Shown: in pieces, positions 56,106-64,000 of the stretch
How positions within the stretch are numbered: position 1 is the first letter of the stretch
Layout of the letters: every line of letters starts with the position of its first letter
NCBI GenBank assembly: GCA_009760855.2
Contig: WPIO01000078.1
Span: 1,813,501-1,877,500, forward strand
Reading direction: 5' to 3'
Source: Cristatella mucedo
Taxonomy: Eukaryota > Bryozoa > Phylactolaemata > Cristatellidae
Length of the DNA stretch: 64,000 bases
Position numbers and translations under genes: made by a program
Notes under the pieces: generated by a model
Databases searched by the model: none
What the model saw: the letters and a program-made list of their open reading frames with translations, nothing else
What the model was told of the DNA's origin: nothing

Positions 56106-56792
56106 ATGCAGGCCACGGTTGAAGCTCAGTGCGGGAAAATTGGGGAACCCGATATGCGGTTAGGGCAGCCAGAGCTCACGATTCTACACGAGAGCGTTGA
56201 AATGGCTGCTTATCGTATGCAGCTGTTTGGTACCTTGGCCTTGACTGAAGATGTCACGCACGATGTGATAGTCCTTCCTGAGCCGATTGCTGCGCGTGTG
56301 GAGCCTGCGACTGCTGTAACTTTCGTACAGACTGCTTTTATGTACACTACTGATGCGATGGACTGCTGCTCTCACGCTGGCCAAGCCGCTTTACCGATCT
56401 GCGATCGTGCTGCGGACGGTGTCTCTATAGCAAGTCACGCGATAGTTGGCAATCCTCATTATGTCCCCGATGAAGAATCGTCTTTCGAAAATGTCTATCG
56501 TGGTGGTAAGGCTTCTTGTCAGACGTCGACGCTTGGTAATGTCGGAGAACGGAGAAGACTGCGTTGTCGAATTCGTGCTTTTGAAGATTTCAAATTGATT
56601 AACGCAATGCCGCGATCTTCGCTCGCGCGAGCCCCCACCAGTACGTCAACCAACTTCATACAGTTACGAGCATTCTCTCCAGTTACTGAGCCGTCGTGTT
56701 GTAAAAGCAAGTTGATTATACTTTTTGTTTCGATTCACAGTAGCGTAACTGTTCGCTGCATTTGGAAAGTCGCTCAGCGGGTGTATGCTTAA
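56106..56792 (+). CDS. Unidentified 228-aa ORF, possibly LINE ORF1
   Basis: Open for 228 codons from an ATG at 56106, in DNA of ordinary composition. The start (MQATVEAQCGKIGEPDMRLG) looks like a heptad-like amphipathic segment. The middle is Thr/Ala/Cys-rich (ICDRAADGVSIASHAI) and the C-terminus basic. A preceding frame with KKREFKCVNYGSRWEP (55996-56057) suggests a short zinc-binding N-terminus separated by a stop. Coiled coil plus zinc-binding residues is a common make-up for non-LTR ORF1 proteins, but there is no RT beside it and the sequence continues in decayed frames to about 57180. A host gene cannot be excluded. Confidence 0.4.
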   Translation: MQATVEAQCGKIGEPDMRLGQPELTILHESVEMAAYRMQLFGTLALTEDVTHDVIVLPEPIAARVEPATAVTFVQTAFMYTTDAMDCCSHAGQAALPICDRAADGVSIASHAIVGNPHYVPDEESSFENVYRGGKASCQTSTLGNVGERRRLRCRIRAFEDFKLINAMPRSSLARAPTSTSTNFIQLRAFSPVTEPSCCKSKLIILFVSIHSSVTVRCIWKVAQRVYA

Positions 56793-57773
56793 GTAAGAGC
56801 TCACTATCGGATGTTGCTCGACATACGCCATAGACAGTCTAGCCGATTTCAGGACAGACAAGACTGGATTGTTGAGACAATGCCTAGCTGCAGAATGAAG
56901 AAAATAGACCTGAACACAATAAGCCTCTGCCGCAATCTCAGGTGCAACGGAGCATGGATGTATGTTCCTCCGTGTTTTGTACGCACTAATCATAATTCGA
57001 GGCCATTTCAGGTAGTTCGTTAGCTGAGGCTGAAGCTACAGGTCCTGGTCCTAAGTCTCCGGCCAAACGAATTTGTAATGACCTGAACGTCTGAAAAGCG
57101 AAGGATTAGAAAGATGCATTGAAGACCAGCTACTAGTTGTGACGGCTGTCGGTGACAAAGATGACGACTAAAACGAAAGCTGCGAACTAAATGTCTGAAA
57201 ATCCTTCGTAGTTATTTTACTCTAGAGCCCAGCGTAGTGGCGAAGCTGAACGTTGACTCCTACTACAGTTATTTACCTTAGGCCTCTTTAATTATCTCAG
57301 CGGAGGGCTGCCCTAATTTTAAGAGGGCAATAACACGCTGGCATCCTACATTAGCCAGACTACAGTAGCCCTGGCGATTACTTGCGATTCCGAAATCATA
57401 ACCTAAAGAAACCAAATATTTCATAATCTATGGTTGAAAAAGCGTAGCTGGGCATTGGTTGTAGTTGTTGGTCAGCTGCAGTCTAGGCTTAGAATCCAGC
57501 GGTTCGCCTTCCTCTGGCTATGGAATAGACTGGTAAGCGTTAGCGACACGGAATCGCTGTATCAAGCTACAGGCACTCTTCGAGGCTTCCGCGCTCTGCT
57601 ACCGTCGACCTATTTCCGAATATCTCGAGGCAGCATCTGCGACTCGCTGCTGCGCCGCGCTTCGAGGCTACGCCAGCTCCGACGGTATTTGTCGCGCACG
57701 CACCTGCAAGGACTAACACCCCCCCCCCATTACGCGAGCCGCCTCAGTTGCCTCGTAAGACCTTTAGTTCAGG

Positions 57774-57774
57774 A

Positions 57775-57822
<48 letters not shown>

Positions 57823-57858
57823 TCCGCCGCCGCCGCCGCCGCCTCCGCCGCCGCGGAG
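57774..57858. repeat. (GCC)n/(CCG)n trinucleotide tract
   Basis: About 27 GCC units with two CCT interruptions, at the left edge of the CpG island. A (GGC)n run of about 14 units follows at 57932-57975. Proline and arginine homopolymer frames are artefacts. Confidence 0.92.
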
Positions 57859-57934
57859 CCCGTTCGTAACAGCTGCAGAGCCGCTCCTCTGCCGAACAAT
57901 GTCCGCTAAATCGCGGCGGCGGCAGCGTCGACGA

Positions 57935-57976
<42 letters not shown>

Positions 57977-58844
57977 CTGCGGCTGACTGGTTTGTGAATG
58001 ACGCACGTTGAGTGCTGCTCGGCAGACTGGCTGCCTGGCGATAGCGAAGACCGCTCGCGGCACCGCCGCCTCGCTAGGACGACGCCGCCACCGCCTCGCT
58101 ATTCGGCGCTACCACCTCGCGAGGACGGCGCTGCCGGGTGACTTGCACGAGGGCCGATATCGGCTCCTGCCTCCAGAAACAGGCGCCGTCCTGATCGTGG
58201 CGAAAGGCGGCGAAAAACTAGGATTCGGCTTCGGCGGTGGCGGCGCAACTCGAGAGCGGCGGCTCCCGGCGCGCGCGCGCTCGCGCCCTCCGCTCAGGCC
58301 GCGCTCCGAGCCTGCGGCGGCAGCGGCTGCGGTCTTTCTTTCACGGCGTTGAATGGGCTCGGTCCGGAGGGGCCGCACTGTTTGCGGTCGCGACTGGTTT
58401 CAGCCCTTAAGCCAGAGCACAAAGATAGTTGAATAAGAAAGTAATAGAGCGATAATCTACGCGCGCCACAAAGGGGACGCTAAGAGGACGCGCAGGTGGC
58501 GGCCGCCGGTGCGGCGCGCGTAGCGCGCCAATTGGCCGCGACGCGGCAGGTGCCCGCCGCGCAGCCAATGAGCGCTCGGGCGCGTGCGCGACGGGCGGCA
58601 GACCGATTGTGGCTCGTCGCTTGAGCCGACTGTCTCGTTTCGGCAGGGCTGTTTGTGACCGCGCCCTGCCGCGAGTTAATGGCAGCGCCGAAAAGTCATT
58701 GGTCGACGGCAGCCGACCGCTGAGGAATGCGACAGCGAAGACCGCCCCATCGGCGGCCACCTCCCGCCGCGGCCGCCGCGACGGTGCCGATAGACAGGCG
58801 CATTGTGTGCGGCTCGGCTTCTCCCTGGCGTCGCTGCGGCGGCG

Positions 58845-58882
58845 GCGGCGGTCGCGCTGCGCCGCAGCAGCGCGACCGCCGC
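58845..58882. repeat. 16-bp inverted repeat in the upstream island
   Basis: CGGCGGTCGCGCTGC-type arm at 58845-58860 pairs perfectly with 58867-58882, loop GCCGCA. It lies about 700 bp upstream of the TATA box. Confidence 0.93.
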
Positions 58883-59448
58883 ATCTTCCGGGCCTGGAAG
58901 CCGAGCGCCCGTCTTCCGCGTCACTCGAATGCCACATAGTTCAGCTGCGTCCGCGGCGCTGCCGAGCGCTCGGTCGCGCCGCGTTGAGCGCCGCGCGCCA
59001 TCGCGACGCCGCCGCTCGCTGTCTGACGAAGTCGACGCAGCGCGATAAGGTCGGCGCTGCCGGTCGACTCCATCCGCGAATGTCTATTGTACTACTCTCG
59101 CCGCTCACCGACGTCTGCCGAGCCACCGCGCGCGCGCCTTTCTAACGACGGCCGCGGCGCCGCTGAACGCCGCCGCCGCCGCCGCCTCCGGAGGACGCCG
59201 GCGACGCAAGCGAACGGATGTCATTGCGCGTCCCGCCGGACCCCGCCGCGGCTTCCTGCTTTAACCGGAGGTCCCCCCACCCCCGCCTTGGCCGCTCAGC
59301 GCAACCGGCCCGCCGCGAGAGGGCGGGCCTCGGCCGTGCGCCGCGCGCCCCCGCCGCCTGCAGAAACGCCGCGCTTGCGCACGTGCTCACACCGCTGCGG
59401 CCCGCCGCCGCCTTGGTGCTGGCCTGAAGCGTGCGTGCTACGAGCCCC

Positions 59449-59453
59449 ATTGG
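59449..59453 (-). promoter_or_regulatory. Inverted CCAAT box
   Basis: ATTGG about 90 bp upstream of the TATA box, within the usual range for NF-Y sites. Confidence 0.4.
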
Positions 59454-59506
59454 GCACGAGCCGCGCGCGCCGGTTCGGGCACGTTCCGGCAGCGAATGGC
59501 CGGCGA

Positions 59507-59513
59507 GGGGCGG
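59507..59513 (+). promoter_or_regulatory. GC box
   Basis: GGGGCGGAGC, an Sp/KLF-type site about 30 bp upstream of the TATA box. Confidence 0.45.
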
Positions 59514-59541
59514 AGCCGAGTCGTGTGGCGCGCGGCGTCGG

Positions 59542-59548
59542 TATATAA
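59542..59548 (+). promoter_or_regulatory. TATA box of the achaete-scute gene
   Basis: TATATAA in otherwise extremely GC-rich DNA, 91 bp before the start codon. Initiation is expected around 59572, giving a 5' UTR of about 60 nt. Confidence 0.7.
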
Positions 59549-59632
59549 TTTCCTGCCCGGCGCACGCGTCTGCAAACGACACGATTGTACTACGTCTGCG
59601 TAGCCGCACGCGTACGCCTGCCGCCGACCACA

Positions 59633-60834
59633 ATGGCCACTGTGCAGCTCGTGCCTGTGACTACGACGCTGAACGGCGCGACGTACGCGACGGCGCAGAT
59701 CATCATCACGCCGATAAGTCCTGACAGACGGAAGCTCATACTGCCGAAGCTCGAGCCCGCCTCGGGATCGTCGGCGTGCACCTCGCCGCCATTTCTGGCG
59801 GCGGCGGTGGCGGCGGCGGGACACGCGGCGACGTCTCGCTACGTCCTCCCCGATGGCTGCAGACAGCCGAAGCGGAAGCTGTCGTTCAGCTCGGCGGCGG
59901 CGGCGGCGGAGCGAGAATTCGGAGTGCGAGGGCGCCCGGCGGCGTCCATTTCCAAGCGGAACGCCAGGGAAAGAAACCGCGTGAAGCAGGTCAACCAGGG
60001 TGAGCGGCTCTGCGACGATAGCGCCTCCCGCTCGCGCACGCGCACGCGGCGATTCGCTGACGCCGAAGCGACCTCCCGTCAACTTCCGGGCAGTCGCAGC
60101 TCGCCTAGATCGCGTAAGCGCTGCGCTTCCACGGCCGCGCGAACCGCTTCTTCGGCAGCCAGCCACCGTCAGCACGCGGCATCACGCTCGATCGCTCGCC
60201 GCACGCTGCAGGCTTCGTCACACTCGCCAGCCACGTTCCGTCCGACATGCGACCAAAGAAGATGAGCAAGGTCGAGACGCTGAAGTCGGCCATCAAGTAC
60301 ATCCGGTACTTGCGACAGGTCGTGGACCAGCAGCTGGGCTGCGGACTCTCGGCACGCGACGCGCTGCTGCAGCAGTCGCAGTCGCAGCAGCTGCTGCTGC
60401 AGCTGCCGTCACAGCCGCTGCTGCAGTCGCAGCCGCAGCTAGCCTCCATGCAGCAGCAGCGACAGCTCGTTGCGTCGGCGCCGGCTCAGCAGCAGTGCTC
60501 GACTGTACGGCCGGAAGCGGCCGCCCCGTGCTCGTACTCTGCCGGCCAGCTCACCGCCGACGTCTTCGGCTTCCCATCGCTGCCACAAACGACGACGCTG
60601 GCGCCGGCGGCGGCAGCGACGGCTGGCCGCTTCCTGTACGACTCCGCCGTGGCCGGTTTCGCGACGCCTCCTTACGACGTGCCGTCGCCGACCAGCAGCG
60701 TGTCGTCATTTTCGTCTTGCGGCGGCGGCGCGTGCTCGTACGACGACTCGGACGCCGCTCTGTCGTCGCCGTACGAGACAAGCCTCAGCCAGGACGAGCA
60801 GGACCTGCTCGACTTTGCGAGCTGGTTCAACTAG
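59633..60834 (+). CDS. ASCL/ash: Achaete-scute family bHLH transcription factor (join 59633-59999, 60212-60834)
   Basis: Two exons encode 329 aa. The ATG at 59633 has A at -3 and G at +4; an upstream in-frame TTG at 59585 is not a eukaryotic start. Exon 1 (residues 1-122) ends in the basic region [15 protein letters not shown], the family signature that contacts E-box DNA. The codon for Gly123 is split by a 212-nt GT-AG intron (60000-60211). Exon 2 continues [10 protein letters not shown], loop, [20 protein letters not shown] (bHLH about 108-158), a Gln-rich stretch (about 162-205), a Ser/Asp segment and the C-terminal [10 protein letters not shown], matching the family's (E/D)LLDF..WF motif. 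Such proteins dimerise with E/daughterless proteins and promote neural fate. Intron retention would frameshift before helix 1. The gene is intact. Confidence 0.95.
60000..60211 (+). other. Intron interrupting the bHLH domain
   Basis: GTGAGCGG donor and CACGCTGCAG acceptor, 212 nt, phase 1, between VNQ and GF at the basic/helix-1 border. Splicing here is required to form helix 1 ([10 protein letters not shown]), which lies in exon 2 in a different frame from exon 1. Confidence 0.9.
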
Positions 60835-61450
60835 CGTGCCGCGCTCGCCGGAAGCGGCCGAGCTTCGGGCATTTTCCGGGGATTTTCGCGTCTTCCGCCG
60901 CGCACGCGAGTGCATGCTCGCAACTCAAGCTCCTCCGTCTAGCCACGAGTGGAAACTCTGCAGGGCGGCTTCGTGAATCGAGAGACTCCGATAGGGATGG
61001 GGCGGGGACGACATTCGAGCGGCCCGCGTGTCTGCCCGCGGCTTGTCGCCTACGGGAAGCGTTCCGCTACGCACGCGACGTCGCGACCTTCGGGGAGCCA
61101 CCCACAGGAGCGCGCGATCGGCCAAAGCCACCGTTCGTTGTCGACGGTTGCGACGACAAGCGAAGCGAGACGCTCGCGCCGGCGCCGTGCAATGGAGGCA
61201 GTCGCGGCGACTCGCGCGACAGAAGCGAGACGCCGGCGTCATGCCCGACGTCATCCTCAGAGCAGAGTCAGCTCAGCGAAGCGCTGTTCTTGGGTATTTT
61301 TTCTTCTTATTTTATGGCGATGGTTTAGACAAATTGTATTTTCTACTGAGGTTTCGGGGCTCGTCGCATGCGTAGCAGAGACGGCGTATGCTGCTGCTGT
61401 GGCGGGATCTTCTTCGGGTTTTCTAATAAAACAAAAATGCTCAGCTCTTT
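60835..61450 (+). terminator. 3' UTR and poly(A) signal of the achaete-scute gene
   Basis: AATAAA at 61425-61430 in an AT-rich pocket after about 590 nt of GC-rich 3' UTR, followed by a T-rich stretch (CTCTTTCTCTCG). No better hexamer occurs between the stop codon and this point. Confidence 0.65.
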
Positions 61451-62844
61451 CTCTCGTCGGCCGCTCGGTATTCGTTAGAAGGACCCTCCCCCCCAGCTCG
61501 CGCGAGCGGCGTCGCCTCCGTTGCGTCGAGGCAGGCTGACGGCGAGCGCAGCTTTATCGGTCCTGCGACAGGCGGTTCGGCACGCCCCCGGTACGCTGGC
61601 CGCGCGACCGCGGTGGTACGGTTCGCGAGGTCAGCGCGTCGCACGGCGAGCCGGCGGCGTGTCGGGCAGTGCGACGCCTTCGCCTTGGGTCACCGAAAGT
61701 CGACTAGCGAGAAGTACCGGGCCGCCGACGCCGCCGCACGAGACGGCGGAGGCGCGGTCTCGGTCCGCCACCTTGGTGAGGGCGCGCGGCATTCCATCAT
61801 TGTGCGGGGATCGCGGCGGTGCCCAGACCTCACGCTCGGCGACGCAGGCGCAGAGCGAGAGGTCAATCCCGCCGACGCTGCGCGCGCCTGCGAAGGTTTC
61901 CAAGCACCTCTGGGTGCAGCCTGTCGTCGGCAGCGTTGGTGCGTGCAAAAGGCGCGCGACCGACTCAAGCGAAATGAGTCCGCTCGCGCGCTCGATCGGC
62001 TTCGTTGGCGCGATCCAGCGACGCAGTCGTCGGCCGACGGCGAAACGATCGCCGGCACGGCAGCACCCGCCGACCGACCGCCAGCGTATTTGTACACCAG
62101 ACCTGAGATTGACTTGCAGCGCGCTGGAAGATAAATCACACCGGTCGGCTGCCAATGCGCCGCCGCGGCCTTGTTCGCATCCGCAAGACGACGCATTGCG
62201 GCGGGCGCAGTTTTTGCGGCTCGCTCCTATTGGTGGAGGCCGCCGGCGGCGGCAGCAGCGGGCCCGGAAGACGGAGCTGAAATAATGTTCGCGTCGAATG
62301 GCGGGGCCGGCCGACGCATTGGCGCCACGTCTAGCACGGCGCCCCACGAGCGCGCGTCGCGAGCGTCGCTGGCGGCGACGCTCGCGACGCGCTCGGCAGC
62401 CAAAGAAGGCGGCCGCCGTCGCCGCTCTTTCGCGTCTTCGACAACGACCAGCCGCCGCCGTGCGAGCATGAGGCGCAGTGCCAGGATGAAAAGTAGAAGC
62501 ACGAGACCTCAGCGCAGCGGCTCGCCCGTACCGGCCAAGGCCGGTTTTCGTCGCTCGCAGCTCGGCGCACCCGCTCGGCCAGACGCCGACGCGGCTGTTC
62601 TACCGCCGGAGCCCGAATTATGGGCGGACGGGGCGGGGCAGTTGCTCTCCTCGCTCTACGGGACGCTCGCACCGAAACTCGGCTCGCCGTTCCCTCCCCT
62701 CCTCTCGCATCGCGCCACCGCTACGGCAGCGGCAAAAATCCTCGTGGCCGCCCCCCAGCCGAAAAGCTCGGCTCGTTCGCCAGGCGTCGCTTACCGGCAC
62801 GGCGCGCTCGACGGGCCGCGTACAGCCGTCGACCGAGCCGAGAG

Positions 62845-62862
62845 TGTGTGTGTGTGTGTGCG
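62845..62862. repeat. Short (GT)n tract
   Basis: About nine GT units followed by alternating CG, potential Z-DNA-forming purine-pyrimidine alternation in the GC-rich flank. Confidence 0.85.
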
Positions 62863-64000
62863 TGCGTTCGCGCGCGCGCGCGTACGGACCGGACTGGAAG
62901 ATCTAATCATAAGATGTACCGAAGATCCGATCGCATGAAGCAAGGCTCTCGAAGCTTGCCACTGCGCCGCTCGGCAAGCCTCCGAACGAGCGCGACGCGC
63001 CGACGACTCCCGTCGTGGCGCGTCGTCGCCTTGGGGAGTCCGTGCCGCAAGACGGTCGTCCGTCGTCTCCCAGAGCTCGGCTACCACCAGGGCCAACGCG
63101 GGCGCTGTGCATTGCCTTTCGCCGCGAACGCACTGGACGAGGCGACGTCTCGAGCCCGCGAGCGAGCGCGAAGAGATGGCGAGCGGAAGCCGAGAGCGGG
63201 CGGAGAGCGGGGAGGGGGGCGCTCGCGAGCGGGTGCCCGCGCCGTTGGGTTGGCCGACGAATGAGAACGAGTGGCAGCGTCCGTAGAGGAGGATTATCCG
63301 CCGCCTGCGGTCGCCGCCGCCGCCGCTCCTACTGCGGCGGCCTGCGTCTGCAGCCGAGCGGGAGCGGCGTCTCCGGTTTCTCGCGACCGCGATTTCGAAT
63401 TACGCTTTCTGCTTCGCCGCGCCAATGAGGATCGACCGCTCGGCTGAAGCATTCTCTCGTGCGTCGGCGCAAGCACTCGGTGGGCGAGCTACAGCGAGCC
63501 GTCCGAGCTCGCGAAGTCTCGCCGAGTCTCGCACGGACTCGCGGATGCGTCCCGGAGGTCGACCGGTGCAAAGGCTGGCACCGCGATCGCACTGCACACG
63601 CTGGCGAGTAGCGTAAGTCGTAGGTGCAAGCCGGCCACTCTTTAAAAGTGACCGAGCGCACACAGGGAAGCGAGGCCGCGTCGATGGCGTTTCGCTTTAG
63701 GCGGGCAATAATCGTCTGCAGTCCACGGTCGAGCCGCGACGCCGCCGAAGAGCTTGGGCGTAGCGACTGCCACCGCCGCCGCAGACGCCGGTTGAGCACA
63801 AAGGCCCGCCCGCCGCGTAGCCAGCAGCCGCGGCGGCAGTTCGCCGGCTCGGCTGCCGATCGCCACACGCGATAAAGCGCTACCCACCACCGACGCGTGT
63901 AGGCGGAGCGTCGACGGGCGCGCACTCGGCGCTGAGCCGAAGCGCCGCCCGGAAGAGCTAGCGCTAGCTGACGCTCAACAGTTCCCGATCGGGGGGCGTG

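Larger units (their letters stand above)
57480..63999. promoter_or_regulatory. Long CpG-rich island around the achaete-scute gene
   Basis: G+C and CpG rise sharply near 57.5 kb and stay high to the end of the window. CCAAT boxes at 58528-58532 and 58565-58569, and ATTGG at 58698-58702, lie well upstream of the gene. Developmental regulator genes often sit in such domains. Overlapping open frames on both strands are expected from composition and were not called. Confidence 0.6.

Noticed and set aside
59585-59632. N-terminal extension of the achaete-scute ORF from 59585
   Set aside because: Begins at TTG, not ATG; the ATG at 59633 has a good start context, and the predicted transcript start is just upstream.
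59438-60175. 245-codon minus-strand ORF opposite the achaete-scute exon
   Set aside because: Arg/Ala-rich antisense frame expected in GC-rich coding DNA; no domain.
61521-63925. Several 170-250-codon ORFs on both strands at the right end
   Set aside because: Stop codons are rare at this G+C; the frames overlap each other on both strands, are dominated by Arg/Ala/Ser and lack splice or domain evidence.

Overview
This is invertebrate animal (metazoan) nuclear DNA, not bacterial. It has short GT-AG introns, L2/CR1-type LINE fragments with (ATT)n tails, tRNA-headed SINEs, TA-target MITEs, very long microsatellites, and a complete achaete-scute-family proneural gene in a GC-rich island. The phylum cannot be fixed from the sequence.

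Region 1 (about 0.7-32.4 kb, + strand) holds exons of an eIF4G-like translation initiation factor scattered among repeats. They are an Ala/Ser linker exon (4869-5024), the eIF4E-binding motif YDRDFLIGI (6041-6156), an MA3 domain (8575-9202), a Pro-rich linker and pre-W2 exons (10584-10662, 14879-15068) and pieces of a C-terminal W2 domain (15693-17072). The MIF4G domain, which in every eIF4G lies between the eIF4E-binding motif and MA3, sits about 20 kb further downstream (28981-32408). Splice phases fit if the MIF4G block is moved between 6156/7413 and 8575, and do not fit in the printed order. A pure (CTG)174 tract occupies the interval where MIF4G is missing. The locus is therefore misassembled, rearranged, or a pair of partial genes.

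Region 2 (17.1-28.9 kb and 32.4-57 kb) is repeat-rich and gene-poor. LINE-A is an L2/CR1-like retroposon whose 3' end is a conserved stem-loop followed by (ATT)n. LINE-B is a second L2-like family with a TTACATTAC-type tail. SINE-1 and SINE-2 both have tRNA-like heads, and the SINE-2 tail resembles the LINE-A stem-loop. Nested insertions give relative ages. Two unplaced ORFs (22037-22447 and 56106-56792) and two pogo/Tc1-like MITEs are also present. A GC-rich patch (36.5-39.9 kb) contains a 0.7 kb interval bounded by inverted GGACATTTCCCCC repeats and carrying a CCCTAAA telomere-like array.

Region 3 (57.5-64 kb) is a long CpG-rich island. It contains an achaete-scute homologue (59633-60834, two coding exons) with a TATA box, GC box and inverted CCAAT box upstream and an AATAAA signal at 61425. 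No other gene could be supported in the flanking GC-rich sequence, although open frames abound there because stop codons are scarce.
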